Origin: Bacteroidales bacterium
Lineage (GTDB): Bacteria; Bacteroidota; Bacteroidia; Bacteroidales; UBA932
Direction of reading: 5' to 3'
Length of the DNA stretch: 64,000 nucleotides
Assembly (NCBI GenBank): GCA_020026275.1
Contig: JAHHQQ010000010.1
Span: 1 to 64,000, forward strand
Of the stretch, positions 8,650 through 18,163 are shown one piece after another. The notes beneath the pieces were generated by a model. That model saw only the letters and a list, made by a program, of their open reading frames with translations, did not search any database and was not told where the DNA came from. Position numbers and translations under genes: made by a program. Numbering within the stretch: position 1 is the first letter of the stretch; each line of letters begins with the position of its first letter.

Positions 8650-10605
8650 ATGAAATATAGTATCCGCGACAGGTCTGTCAGATGGTTGCTGTTTTGCATC
8701 TTGTCTGTTTTGTGTATCTTGTCCTGTAGTGAAGAAGAAGGAGAGCGCAGTCAGCTTCAAGTCAATATAAAAGTAGTCAATAGTCTTTCTGCTGGAATAG
8801 GAGATGAAATTACGTTTGATTGCTATACTTCTGGTGACACTCCTCAGATAGGGGATATTCTGGTCTTCCAGTCCGCTGGAACTTTTCAGGAATATGAGTT
8901 TCCCATCGTCCGTATCTGTGCCCGTTCGTTTTCGGTGCTGCTGAAAGAGAAAGTTTCTTCAGGTGAGTATGTCCTGCTGCTCCGGAGAGGGGATAGGGAA
9001 CAGACTCTTGGAAAGATTTTTTTCAGGTTCATTGAGCGCCCTTTTGTTGAGGAGAAGGACGGATACAATGTTTACGGGCAAATTGTCTGTGACGGAGCAG
9101 GGGTTCCGGGAGTGCTGGTCTCCGACGGCGTGGAGGTGGTCGAGACCGATCGGAATGGTGTCTACTATATTCGTTCCCAGAAAAAATATAACTATGTATG
9201 GTTTTCTGTGCCAAGTGGTTATGAGGCTCTTTCGAAAGGTGTCCTGCCCATTTTCTCCACTACTTTGGCAGCTTCTGTAGATGTCAATGAGAGGATTGAT
9301 TTCGAATTGGTCAGGACAGACAACCGGGAATTCACCATGTATATTCTCGGTGACATGCACCTGGCCAACCGTATCGGCGACCTCAAGCAGTTTGGTGATT
9401 TTGCAAAAGACTTGAACCGGACCATAGAGGATACCCCGGGCAAGGAATATGTCTTGACTCTCGGTGACATGACTTGGGATCTGTATTGGTACAATGAGCG
9501 TTTCTGCTTCGATGAATATCTGGAGGTGGTCAATTCTTATTTCGAGAACATCCAGTTCTTTCACACTATGGGCAACCATGACAATGATTATGAACGTTTC
9601 GGGGACTTTGACAAGGAGATTCCCTATCGAGAGCATTTGACTCCTACCTTCTATTCCTATAATATAGGGGAGGTTCATTTTATTGTGATGGACAATATTG
9701 ATTACAATGAAGTCGGTGCGGGTTCCAGTTTACGTTCTCATTATGTCACTGACATTACGGCGGACCAGATGAACTGGTTGCGGAAAGACCTTTCTCATGT
9801 AGACAAGGATACCCCAATCGTTTTCTCTACCCATGCCCCGATTTTCCGTCCCGATCCAGTTCTCGGTTGGAAGGATGGCATGACAGGAGCCAATGCTGAA
9901 GGGGAGGCCAATACCAATGAACTGGTTGAAGCATTCAGAGGCTACACCGTTCATTTCTTTACGGGACATACCCATAAGACTTTTGTTTATGACCGGCTGG
10001 AAGAGGATAGCTTCATGGAGCATAATGCTGGTTCTCTATGTGGTTCCTGGTGGTGGAGCGGACATCTTACTCCGGGCATCAATTTGGCCCCGGACGGTGC
10101 GCCAGGTGGTTATACGATCTTGACGGTCAAAGGCAAAGAGCTCAGTTGGCAGTATAAGGCGACAGGTTATCCAGTTTCTCATCAGTTCCATTCATATGAT
10201 ATGAATGAGGTGAGGAAAAGCGTGACCTTGTCCACGGGCGGCAACAAGCCGGGATTCGCCCCTTATGTCCAATATGTCAACAATCATCTGCCAAATTCCG
10301 TTCTGCTCAATATTTGGAACTGCGATCCGGCGTGGAAGATTTCCGTGAAGGAGAATGGGCATTCATTGGAAGTCAGGCAAGTGTATGATTATGATCCTTT
10401 GCATATTATTGCAATGACAGCCAAACGTTTTGCGACTGATGACAATCCAAATTTCTGTACAGAGTACTGGAACCACTTCTTCGAGGTGCTGGCTTCTTCC
10501 GAAGACAGCGATCTGGAGATTGAGGTGACTGACCGCTTCGGCAATATATATAAGGAGTACATGCGGCGTCCGAAAGTGTTCACGACGCACCAATATCTTC
10601 CATAG
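8650..10605 (+). CDS. Calcineurin-like phosphoesterase lipoprotein
   Basis: Surface or periplasmic lipoprotein of about 651 residues (start chosen at 8650; ATG 8638 adds four residues). A lipobox ends in ILSC. An N-terminal beta region (about 40-225) precedes the metallophosphoesterase domain. In the longer numbering the metal ligands are GDMH (Asp239, His241), GD at 276-277, GNHD (Asn313, His314), STHAP (His399) and GHTH (444-446). A C-terminal beta domain follows, as in Bacteroidales proteins with MetallophosN/MetallophosC flanks. All residues of the bimetal centre are present, so it should be active on a phosphomonoester or phosphodiester; the substrate is unknown. It is followed 46 bp later by a phosphodiester glycosidase lipoprotein. 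Confidence 0.88.
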   Translation: MKYSIRDRSVRWLLFCILSVLCILSCSEEEGERSQLQVNIKVVNSLSAGIGDEITFDCYTSGDTPQIGDILVFQSAGTFQEYEFPIVRICARSFSVLLKEKVSSGEYVLLLRRGDREQTLGKIFFRFIERPFVEEKDGYNVYGQIVCDGAGVPGVLVSDGVEVVETDRNGVYYIRSQKKYNYVWFSVPSGYEALSKGVLPIFSTTLAASVDVNERIDFELVRTDNREFTMYILGDMHLANRIGDLKQFGDFAKDLNRTIEDTPGKEYVLTLGDMTWDLYWYNERFCFDEYLEVVNSYFENIQFFHTMGNHDNDYERFGDFDKEIPYREHLTPTFYSYNIGEVHFIVMDNIDYNEVGAGSSLRSHYVTDITADQMNWLRKDLSHVDKDTPIVFSTHAPIFRPDPVLGWKDGMTGANAEGEANTNELVEAFRGYTVHFFTGHTHKTFVYDRLEEDSFMEHNAGSLCGSWWWSGHLTPGINLAPDGAPGGYTILTVKGKELSWQYKATGYPVSHQFHSYDMNEVRKSVTLSTGGNKPGFAPYVQYVNNHLPNSVLLNIWNCDPAWKISVKENGHSLEVRQVYDYDPLHIIAMTAKRFATDDNPNFCTEYWNHFFEVLASSEDSDLEIEVTDRFGNIYKEYMRRPKVFTTHQYLP

Positions 10606-10651
10606 ACGAGGTCTGCAAAATCGTTTTCCATCGTAAACTGACAGACATTAA

Positions 10652-12322
10652 ATGAAATTGATAACATTTTTTTCGGGGATGCTGCTGTCGGTCTCCTGCA
10701 GTGCGGGCAGCAGCATTCAGTCAGACATTACAGAAAAGACCTTTACCATCTGCTCTTCTCCATATACCAGAACCAGTCTGGCGGAGGATCTGAATGTGTT
10801 CTGGACACTTGGAGACAAGGTCTCCGTCTTTGGAAAGGGGATGCCAGAAAGACATCAGAAATTCAAGGTGACAGAAGCGGACGGACGGTCGGCCACTATT
10901 CAGGGGAAGGTGATTCCGAACGACACTTATTTTGCCATCTATCCTTTCAATGAAGCGAACAGCTGTTCGGGAAAAGGATTGACGTTCGTCATTCCACAGC
11001 GGCAGCAGCCGGTTGCCGGAACATTTTCTGAAAATCTGAACCCTGCCTATTCTGTATCCCAGAAGGAGGTTTTCGAATTCAGGAATGCCGGCGCGTCGCT
11101 CCGCTTCACGATGCCCTCCGACGGGGTGGGAAATTTCACAAAGGCGACTTTGAGCGGAACGGGGGCGGAAAGTTTGGCCGGGACCTTCACGGTCAATCCG
11201 GACAATGGTTCTGTCGTGGCCGAGGAAAGTGTTTCTGAAGTTCTGTTGGAGGGAAAGATTGAAGCTGGAAAGACATACACTTTTGTGACGGCGCCGGTCA
11301 CATTTCCGGAGGGATTGTCCATAGCGTTTGATATGGAAGAAGGTGGAAAGTATTCTTTCAGGACAGATGGGCCGATTGAAGTGGAAGCCGGCCAGGTCAA
11401 GGACCTCGGTGTCCTGCAGTTGGTTTCAGATGGGGATACTTATCCGGGAGCGACCAAAATAGGAAGAAGTCTGTTCCTGACAGAAGGAATCATGTCCGAA
11501 TTCTTGACAGATGCTTCTTGGACGGTGACTGATGGTCTGGTCGCTACCGAAGTGGCCTTCCGCAAGAGCGACGGTCTGGAGACCCGCACTTTTTTCTTCG
11601 AAGTGGACCTGAACAATCCTGCCATCACCATTTCACAGACGACACCAGACAACAAGCCGATCGGAGAAGCTCTCCAGTCCGTCACCAGACAGGCATTGTT
11701 GGCAGAGGCCGGCAATCCAGACATGAAAATATGGGGCGGTACCAATTCCGATTTCTTTGACATGAAGAACGGAACGAATCTGCCTCATGGCATATTCCAA
11801 CACGAAGGAAAGGTATACAAAAACTATTTCAATCCGAAAATCAAGAGGAAGATGTCTTTCTTTTATTTGACTAAGGACAAGAAAGCCGGTATAGGTCTGG
11901 AAAAAGAATACAATGAAGTCTCTTTCTCCACAGATATTCTGGAAGCCTGTGGCGGTGGGGAACTTCTGGTAGACAAGGGACAGGTGCTGGACAATCCGCA
12001 ACCTCTGGAACCACGCACCTGCATCGGAATTTCAGAAGACGGCAAGACAGTCTATATCATGGTCGCAGACGGCAGAAGTGCCGGTTATTCCAACGGTATG
12101 ACACTTAATGAAATTGCACAATGCATGAAGGCGGTCGGCGCTTGGAAATCCATAAACTTGGACGGAGGCGGCTCCTCTACATTCTATGTGAGAGATTTGG
12201 AGAAGTCCGACAAGGATCCAACTCGTTTCGAGGTGCGGAACCGTCCGTCTGACGGCCGTGAAAGGGGAGTGGCCACCGGTCTTGTAATCATCAGCGCTTC
12301 TTCCAGACAAATGGACGGATAG
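10652..12322 (+). CDS. Fimbrillin-like/phosphodiester glycosidase (NAGPA) fusion lipoprotein
   Basis: 556-residue lipoprotein (lipobox LSVSC, Cys16) of two parts. Residues about 26-255 resemble fimbrillin/Mfa-like domains of Bacteroidales (W-x-x-GDKVSVF near 51-60, YFAIYPF at 93-99, then a beta-rich region with FRNAGASLRF). Residues about 285-552 are an NAGPA domain (phosphodiester glycosidase; the animal member uncovers mannose-6-phosphate by removing GlcNAc). Its core motifs are GGTNSDFFD at 362-370 and NLDGGGSSTF at 502-511. The expected role is cleavage of a sugar-1-phosphodiester at the cell surface. The phosphoesterase lipoprotein upstream could act on the exposed phosphate. Domain calls are by eye; the fimbrillin-like half is less certain than the NAGPA half. 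Confidence 0.85.
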   Translation: MKLITFFSGMLLSVSCSAGSSIQSDITEKTFTICSSPYTRTSLAEDLNVFWTLGDKVSVFGKGMPERHQKFKVTEADGRSATIQGKVIPNDTYFAIYPFNEANSCSGKGLTFVIPQRQQPVAGTFSENLNPAYSVSQKEVFEFRNAGASLRFTMPSDGVGNFTKATLSGTGAESLAGTFTVNPDNGSVVAEESVSEVLLEGKIEAGKTYTFVTAPVTFPEGLSIAFDMEEGGKYSFRTDGPIEVEAGQVKDLGVLQLVSDGDTYPGATKIGRSLFLTEGIMSEFLTDASWTVTDGLVATEVAFRKSDGLETRTFFFEVDLNNPAITISQTTPDNKPIGEALQSVTRQALLAEAGNPDMKIWGGTNSDFFDMKNGTNLPHGIFQHEGKVYKNYFNPKIKRKMSFFYLTKDKKAGIGLEKEYNEVSFSTDILEACGGGELLVDKGQVLDNPQPLEPRTCIGISEDGKTVYIMVADGRSAGYSNGMTLNEIAQCMKAVGAWKSINLDGGGSSTFYVRDLEKSDKDPTRFEVRNRPSDGRERGVATGLVIISASSRQMDG

Positions 12323-12331
12323 CAAGGTTTT

Positions 12332-12500
12332 TCATTTTATCTTGTCCTGACGGCTGGAAAGCAGGCGTTCCACATCGTCCAGAATCTGCTGCATCCTGTC
12401 TTTGTGCAGATGCCTCTTCTCTGTATCTTTCTTGTAGCAGGCCTGGTTGGCGCCTCCGAAATTGCCGAGATGGCATCAGAAACAAGGCTGGTTTTGTGGA
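12332..12500 (-). pseudogene. Possible decayed ORF, C-terminal remnant
   Basis: The 273 bp between the NAGPA gene and the ABC-F gene hold no intact gene. On the minus strand one frame gives a protein-like C-terminus (GNFGGANQACYKKDTEKR, then HLHKDRMQQILDDVERLLSS, ending RQDKIK-stop at 12332). Upstream of a stop the plausible continuation lies in another frame. This looks like the end of a frameshifted helical protein. I do not recognise the family. Confidence 0.25.
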
Positions 12501-12595
12501 AGAGGACCGGTCAGATGCATTCACGGTGTCATCCAACTGTTCAAATTTGAAATTCTGATATTGTTCGGGAAGTATGCGCAGGAAACCGGAGTTCG

Positions 12596-14389
12596 CTAGA
12601 TGTATTCTGAAAGTTCCAGCCATCTCATTTCCTTGACATCCAGTTCTTCAGATATCTCTGCAAATCTTTCTCCATACTTCTGCAACTCTTCAAAAGAGCT
12701 GTCGCCACTGTTCATTTTGACTGCAAGTTCCTCCTTTTCGGCATTTAATTTTTCCAAATCGGCCTCCAATTCTTCAAATTCTCTCTTCTCCTTATAGCTC
12801 AATTTCTTCTTTACAGGGGCAGCGGACTGCGATTTTTCCTTTTTGTTGGCTTCTTTCAGCGATTTTTCGGCATTTTTCTGCAAAGATTTCTGCTCGTTCT
12901 CGTAATTCCGGATGAATTCACGGTATTCGCTGTAGGTGCCGATGAAGTCCTTGACCACGCCGTTTCCGCAGAATACCAGCAGATGGTCCACCAGCCTGTC
13001 CAGGAAATGCCGGTCGTGGGAGACGATGATCAGGGAACCTTTGTAGTTCTGGAGATATTCTTCCAGCACATTCAGTGTGATAATGTCCAGATCGTTGGTC
13101 GGCTCATCCAGAATGAGCAGATTGGGCTGCTGGACCAGAATGGTCAGCAGATACAGTCTTCTGCGCTCACCTCCAGACAGTTTGCCGATCTTGTTGTTGA
13201 GCATGTCGTGTGAAAACATGAACTGGCTGAGCAGATGGGTGTCATTGATGGTCTCCAATACCGTCTGGTCTTCGTCAAATGACATTCCGCTCTGGTGATA
13301 ATAACCGATTTTCAAGGATTCTCCCCGTTCGATCGTTCCGGTCAGCCTACCGTTGCCGTTGAGGTTGTCGGTCAGGATGTTGATGAAGGTACTCTTCCCG
13401 ACTCCGTTCTTGCCGACGATGCCCACCCGTTCGAAACGCTGGAAATTGTAGTCGAAATGGGACAGGTAGGGTTGGTCTCCATAGTAGAAGCTCAAATCTT
13501 TGCAGTTGATGATCTTGGAGCCCAGACGGGAAGCGCCTCCGATATCCTTCATGTCCACCTGCTTGGTGGTGCAGACCTGTTCCGCCCGGTCTTTCAGTTC
13601 GTAGAAAGCGTCTTTTCTGTATTTGGCTTTGCCTGAACGGGCGCAAGGAGTGCTCCGCATCCATTCCAGCTCTCTTCTCAGCAGGTTCTTGACCCGGTCC
13701 GTCTCGGAATTGTAGTTGTCAATGCGCTCTTCCCGTTTCTCCAGATAATTCTGGTAGTCTCCCCGGTAGGTATAGACGGATCCGCGGTCCATTTCAATGA
13801 TGGTGTTGCAGACATGATCCAGGAAATAGCGGTCGTGGGTCACCATGAGAAGGGTGCAGCGGGCACGGCTCAGGTAATTTTCCAGGAACTCGATCGCATC
13901 GATGTCCAGATGGTTGGTCGGCTCGTCCATGATGAAGAAATCGGCTTCGGTCGCCAGCATCTGGGTCAGGGCCACCCGCTTGATCTCTCCTCCAGAAAGA
14001 TTTTTCATGGGGGTGTCCATCTCCGCCAGTCCGAATCCCGTCAGCAATTGCCTTGCTTTCAATTCATATTTGAACAGATGGTCCTGGTCCAGCTCCCGGG
14101 TAAAATCCTTGCTGGATTCCATGACCTGGTCCAGAATTCCTTTTTCCGGATTGAAGTCGTATTCCTGCTCAAGAAAAGCAATCCGGATGTCTTTCAGAAA
14201 TTTGATCTGCCCGCCGGAATCGCTCTTGTCTTTTCCTGCCAGAATCCGGAGCAGGGAAGTCTTTCCTGTTCCGTTGGGTGCGATCAGCGCAATCTTGTCG
14301 CCTTCATTGATGTTGAATCCTATGTTCTCAAAAAGGATTTTGGGACCATAGGATTTGGATATATTTTCAATTTGAAGATAACTTGCCAT
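12596..14389 (-). CDS. ABC-F family ATPase (Uup-like)
   Basis: Soluble 597-residue protein with two ABC domains and no membrane segments, so it acts on ribosomes or nucleic acid rather than transport. First domain: Walker A APNGTGKT (about 40-47), signature LSGGEIKR, Walker B FFIMDEPTNHLD. Second: GKNGVGKST, LSGGERRR, LLILDEPTNDLD. The C-terminal 75 residues are Lys/Glu-rich coiled coil, the Uup-type tail. The start lies 6 bp after the trkA stop, so it is probably co-transcribed with trkA. An antibiotic-resistance ABC-F is less likely given the Uup-type tail. Confidence 0.93.
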   Translation of the reverse strand: MASYLQIENISKSYGPKILFENIGFNINEGDKIALIAPNGTGKTSLLRILAGKDKSDSGGQIKFLKDIRIAFLEQEYDFNPEKGILDQVMESSKDFTRELDQDHLFKYELKARQLLTGFGLAEMDTPMKNLSGGEIKRVALTQMLATEADFFIMDEPTNHLDIDAIEFLENYLSRARCTLLMVTHDRYFLDHVCNTIIEMDRGSVYTYRGDYQNYLEKREERIDNYNSETDRVKNLLRRELEWMRSTPCARSGKAKYRKDAFYELKDRAEQVCTTKQVDMKDIGGASRLGSKIINCKDLSFYYGDQPYLSHFDYNFQRFERVGIVGKNGVGKSTFINILTDNLNGNGRLTGTIERGESLKIGYYHQSGMSFDEDQTVLETINDTHLLSQFMFSHDMLNNKIGKLSGGERRRLYLLTILVQQPNLLILDEPTNDLDIITLNVLEEYLQNYKGSLIIVSHDRHFLDRLVDHLLVFCGNGVVKDFIGTYSEYREFIRNYENEQKSLQKNAEKSLKEANKKEKSQSAAPVKKKLSYKEKREFEELEADLEKLNAEKEELAVKMNSGDSSFEELQKYGERFAEISEELDVKEMRWLELSEYI

Positions 14390-14395
14390 TTGAAA

Positions 14396-15748
14396 TCATT
14401 TAAAGAATTGGTCTACTTCTTTGACGGCATCCGGCAATGCAAATACGGCCACACGGTCGTAGCTCTCGATCTTGGTGTTGCCGACCGCAATGAAGGAATC
14501 ATTTCCGCGGATCACTCCGCCGACGATGGCATTCTTAGGAAAATCAATTTCTTTCAGCGTACCCTTGGTGATGCGGCTGCCCGGTGCCACGATGTATTCC
14601 AGCACCTCCGCATTGGTCTCGCTCATGTATTTGATGAAACGAACCTTGTTGCTCAAGGTCATCTTGTAGATTTTTCCAGCTGTAATCAGTTTCTTGTTGA
14701 TGACGGCATCGACTCCCATGTCTTCGGCGATGTGGATGTATTCGATGTTCTCCACTTCAGCGATAGTCTTGCTGACGCCCAGTTTCTTGGCGACCACGCA
14801 AGCCAGGACGTTGGCTTCGTCATTGCCGGTCACGGCGATGAACGCATCAAATTCCTTGATGTTCTGTTCAATCAGGAAATCTGAATTCCTGCCGTCTCCA
14901 TTGACGACGGAGACATTGTCCGCAGTGCTGTCACGCAGTTCCGCACATTTGTTCTTGTCTTTTTCCAGAATCTTCACGCAGCCGATGCTCTTGCTCAGTT
15001 CGTTGGCCACCATTTTTCCGATGCGGCTTCCGCCCAGGATCATGGCCTTGCTGATGTTGATGTTGGTCTTGCCGAGATAGTCCATGAGAGGATGGAGCGC
15101 CTCACGGGTGGTGATGATGAACACGAGGTCATGATATTTGAACTTGGTATCATGCTTCGGTATGATGGTGGCGTTGTCCCTGGAAATGGCGGCGACCCTG
15201 AATTCCTCGTTGCTGACGGAAGCCACGAACTGCTCGATGTTGGTGTCCATCAGTTTGGATTCCTCTTCCACCCTGAACACGAACATCTGCAGTTTGCCAC
15301 GGGCGAAATCCAGCGATTCGGAAGTGGCGGTATTCTTGAGCCGGTTGCATATTTCCTTGGCGGCGACCATTTCCGGATAGAACATCAGGTCAATGCCCAT
15401 TTCGGTGAACATGTATTTGTTCTCATAGGTCAGATATTCCTCATCGTCAATTCTGGCACAAACCTTCTGACAGCCCAATTTCTTGGAAATCAGGGAACTG
15501 ACGATGTTCACATCCTGTTTGGTGTTGGGGTTGACGGCGATGAACAGATCCGCCTCTCCCACATTGGCCTGTTTCAGCGCAGAAATGGAAGAAGCTTTTC
15601 CCGTGATGGTGACGACATCTGCCGTGGAAGCCAGTTCTTGCAGCCGGCTTTCATCCTTGTCAATGACCGTGATGTCAAAAGAGGCACCGCTCAACATTTT
15701 AGCGAGATGTGAGCCGACTTCACCGGCTCCTTCAATAACTATCTTCAT
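14396..15748 (-). CDS. trkA: Trk potassium uptake system protein TrkA
   Basis: Peripheral regulatory subunit of the Trk K+ uptake channel, binding NAD(H). The 450 residues form two RCK repeats. The first Rossmann fold opens MKIVIEGAGEVGSHLAKML with acidic VIDKDESR; the second opens AMILGGSRIGKMVANEL with EKDKNKC. Each is followed by a TrkA_C-type domain. No trkH channel gene lies beside it; its neighbours are a glycosyltransferase upstream (47 bp) and an ABC-F gene downstream (6 bp). trkH must be elsewhere or outside the window. Confidence 0.95.
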   Translation of the reverse strand: MKIVIEGAGEVGSHLAKMLSGASFDITVIDKDESRLQELASTADVVTITGKASSISALKQANVGEADLFIAVNPNTKQDVNIVSSLISKKLGCQKVCARIDDEEYLTYENKYMFTEMGIDLMFYPEMVAAKEICNRLKNTATSESLDFARGKLQMFVFRVEEESKLMDTNIEQFVASVSNEEFRVAAISRDNATIIPKHDTKFKYHDLVFIITTREALHPLMDYLGKTNINISKAMILGGSRIGKMVANELSKSIGCVKILEKDKNKCAELRDSTADNVSVVNGDGRNSDFLIEQNIKEFDAFIAVTGNDEANVLACVVAKKLGVSKTIAEVENIEYIHIAEDMGVDAVINKKLITAGKIYKMTLSNKVRFIKYMSETNAEVLEYIVAPGSRITKGTLKEIDFPKNAIVGGVIRGNDSFIAVGNTKIESYDRVAVFALPDAVKEVDQFFK

Positions 15749-15795
15749 AATAAAGTCAATGTCCTTCTTTTATGGAATCGGATAATTCCTTTTCA

Positions 15796-16902
15796 TTATG
15801 TCTGTTTCCGGTCCTCCTGCAGCTGGTGGACCAGATTGAAAATCTTCTTTCCCCTCAGCAGGGCACGCGGTATGATCCATTTGGGATAAATTCCCTGCAC
15901 ATGGACATTTCCCGGGTCATGGGTCTGGCGATATTGCTCAATTTCGAGGAGAGTGCACCGGCGGCGTTTCTGCCGGTATTCCTTGTGTGCCTCGAGGACG
16001 GCCTTGAAGAAGCTCCAGCGGAACAGGCAGAGGTAGGCGAGTCCCGACAGGCCGTCAATCAGCATCCTCTGGAAAATCTTGCGCCGGGCCCGTTTCCAGG
16101 CCTTTTCTGCCGGCATCTCCAGCGAATAGGTCTTGGCGAGATTGTTCTCCAGCATCAGCAGATTGTTCCGGTAGTTCAATTTCAGTTTCCACGGGGAAGT
16201 CTGAGGCAGTGTGCCGCCTCCGAGATGCCAGACGACCGATTGGGGAATGACCGTAATGTGATAGCCTTCCAGCTGCATTCTCCAGCACAGGTCAATCTCT
16301 TCCATGTGCGCGAAGAAACGGTCATCCAGTCCGCCCAGCTGCCAGTAGAGGTCGCTTCTGACCATCAGACAGGCGCCGGTTGCCCAGAATACGTCCTTCA
16401 CTTCGTCATACTGTCCCTTGTCCATCTCGACCTGCTCCATGACCCTGCCCCGACAGAACGGGAAGCCGTAGCTGTCAAGGAAGCCTCCGGCGGCACCGGC
16501 GTATTCGAACTGGTCCTTCTCGTACCAGGAATGCAGTTTGGGCGCACAGGCTCCGCATTCCGGATGAGATTTCATCCAGTCTGCCAAAGGAAGGATCCAG
16601 TCATTGGACACCTGCACATCCGTGTTCAGAAGCACATAGACATCCCAGTCTTCCTCCTTCAATGCTCCCAGCGCCTTGTTGTAGCCTCCTGTGAAGCCGT
16701 AATTCTGGTCCATCCGGATGACCCGTACGGCAGGGAACTTCTCTGCCATGGTTTCCAGGGACCCGTCGGTGGAATGGTTGTCTGCCACGATGACTTCCGC
16801 CCGGTCTTCTTTCACCTCTTCACAAGACGAAATGACGCCCGGCAGAAATCTCTCCAGGTACTCTTTTGTGTTCCAATTCAGTATGACAACAGCAATTTTC
16901 AT
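15796..16902 (-). CDS. Family 2 glycosyltransferase
   Basis: GT-A fold glycosyltransferase, 368 residues from the ATG at 16902 (an in-frame ATG at 16911 adds three residues). It opens MKIAVVILNWNTKEYLERF, with DNHSTDGS (nucleotide-sugar binding), LLNTDVQV as the DxD-like site, ATGACLMVRSD, and EEIDLCWRMQLEGY as the acceptor/base region. This layout is typical of rhamnosyl- or related transferases acting on surface glycans. The sugar cannot be assigned. The C-terminal 120 residues are basic with a short hydrophobic stretch, which may associate with the membrane. Confidence 0.9.
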   Translation of the reverse strand: MKIAVVILNWNTKEYLERFLPGVISSCEEVKEDRAEVIVADNHSTDGSLETMAEKFPAVRVIRMDQNYGFTGGYNKALGALKEEDWDVYVLLNTDVQVSNDWILPLADWMKSHPECGACAPKLHSWYEKDQFEYAGAAGGFLDSYGFPFCRGRVMEQVEMDKGQYDEVKDVFWATGACLMVRSDLYWQLGGLDDRFFAHMEEIDLCWRMQLEGYHITVIPQSVVWHLGGGTLPQTSPWKLKLNYRNNLLMLENNLAKTYSLEMPAEKAWKRARRKIFQRMLIDGLSGLAYLCLFRWSFFKAVLEAHKEYRQKRRRCTLLEIEQYRQTHDPGNVHVQGIYPKWIIPRALLRGKKIFNLVHQLQEDRKQT

Positions 16903-16923
16903 ATTATACAAATATAGCGATTT

Positions 16924-16955
16924 TTTGCTCAGTCAGATTAGTTTGTGTAATTTTG
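16924..16955 (+). promoter_or_regulatory. Promoter of the YeiH-family gene
   Basis: TTTG (16924-16927), a 20-bp spacer, and TAATTTTG (16948-16955) fit the Bacteroidetes consensus exactly. Transcription should begin near 16962, giving a leader of about 97 nt before the ATG at 17059. Confidence 0.7.
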
Positions 16956-17058
16956 CCGGCTCAAATCTGTGACCGGTTGGTTGAACGTCCCTTCTGGAAG
17001 ACAGTTTGAGCATTTCAATTAGAACAGTATATTGTCATCAAGTTATTTTTGGAATCTT

Positions 17059-18057
17059 ATGAAAAGCAGTCGCCGCTCTTTCCAGTCCGCCGGTAAAATC
17101 GTGTACATCAGTCTGGCAGTAATCCTGTCTTCTCTTCTGGCACTCGGTTTTTTCCCTGAATTTGAAAATTTTTCTTCATTTGTGACTCCACCGGTCGCCC
17201 TGTTTCTCGGATTGGCCTTTGCCCTGATCTTCGGCATCCCTTATCCGTCTTTCAACAAGAAAATGTCCAAATATCTGCTCCAATATTCCGTCGTCGGACT
17301 CGGCTTCGGCATGAATGTGCAGGCCGCCCTCGCCTCCGGCAAGGAAGGAATGGCATTTACCGTGGTCTCCGTAGTGGGCACCTTGGTCATCGGATGGCTG
17401 ATCGGACGCAAACTGCTCAAGGTAGACAAGAACACGTCCTATCTCATCAGCAGCGGTACTGCCATCTGTGGTGGCAGCGCCATTGCCGCAGTGGGACCGG
17501 TCATCAAGGCCAAAGACAGTGAAATGTCTGTCGCACTGGGCACCATCTTCATCTTGAATGCCTTCGCACTCTTCATTTTCCCTGCCATCGGACACGCTCT
17601 CGGCATGAGCCAGCAGGAATTCGGCATGTGGGCGGCCATCGCCATCCACGACACCAGTTCCGTAGTGGGCGCAGGTCAGGCCTATGGCGAAGAGGCACTC
17701 CAGGTGGCAACGACCATCAAGCTGACCAGAGCCCTGTGGATCATTCCGCTCGCCCTGGTCACCTCCCTCATCTTCAAGACCAAAGGCAGCAAGATCAGCA
17801 TTCCATGGTTCATCTTCTGGTTCATCGCAGCCATGCTGCTCAATACCTACGTACTTTCGCATTTCCCGTCAGGGGTAGCGGCCGGTAACCTCATCAACGA
17901 AGTCGCACGCAAGTCCTTGACGGTGACCCTTTTCTTCATCGGTGCCTCCCTTTCCCGTGAGGTCCTCCGGTCTGTGGGAGCGAAAGCGCTTCTGCAAGGG
18001 GTCCTGCTCTGGATCGTGATCAGCCTCAGTACGCTGGCGTTCATCTATCTGTTCTAA
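17059..18057 (+). CDS. YeiH family putative sulfate exporter
   Basis: Polytopic membrane protein of 332 residues from the ATG at 17059 (a TTG at 17032 would add nine residues). It belongs to the YeiH/UPF0324 family (PF03601), with roughly ten hydrophobic segments and family stretches LLQYSVVGLGFGMN, SSGTAICGGSAIAAVGPVI, and AAIAIHDTSSVVGAGQAYG. The family is annotated as a putative sulfate exporter, but the substrate is weakly established. The gene stands alone between its own promoter and tandem terminator hairpins. No adjacent LysR gene is present here. Confidence 0.9.
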   Translation: MKSSRRSFQSAGKIVYISLAVILSSLLALGFFPEFENFSSFVTPPVALFLGLAFALIFGIPYPSFNKKMSKYLLQYSVVGLGFGMNVQAALASGKEGMAFTVVSVVGTLVIGWLIGRKLLKVDKNTSYLISSGTAICGGSAIAAVGPVIKAKDSEMSVALGTIFILNAFALFIFPAIGHALGMSQQEFGMWAAIAIHDTSSVVGAGQAYGEEALQVATTIKLTRALWIIPLALVTSLIFKTKGSKISIPWFIFWFIAAMLLNTYVLSHFPSGVAAGNLINEVARKSLTVTLFFIGASLSREVLRSVGAKALLQGVLLWIVISLSTLAFIYLF

Positions 18058-18098
18058 AGGAAATTGCGCCGGAAGGGTACGCCATCCGGCAAATGAAA

Positions 18099-18160
18099 AA
18101 CTCCTGCGGCTTTTGACTGCAGGAGTTATAAGGAAATCAGGGCCAACAGCCCTGATTTTT
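18099..18160. terminator. Tandem terminator hairpins between convergent genes
   Basis: First hairpin AACTCCTGC/GCAGGAGTT (18099-18127). Second and stronger hairpin AAATCAGGGC-caaca-GCCCTGATTT (18134-18158), followed by TTATTTT on the plus strand. They separate the YeiH gene (+) from the FKBP gene (-), whose stop codon is only 6 bp from the second stem. Confidence 0.85.
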
Positions 18161-18163
18161 ATT

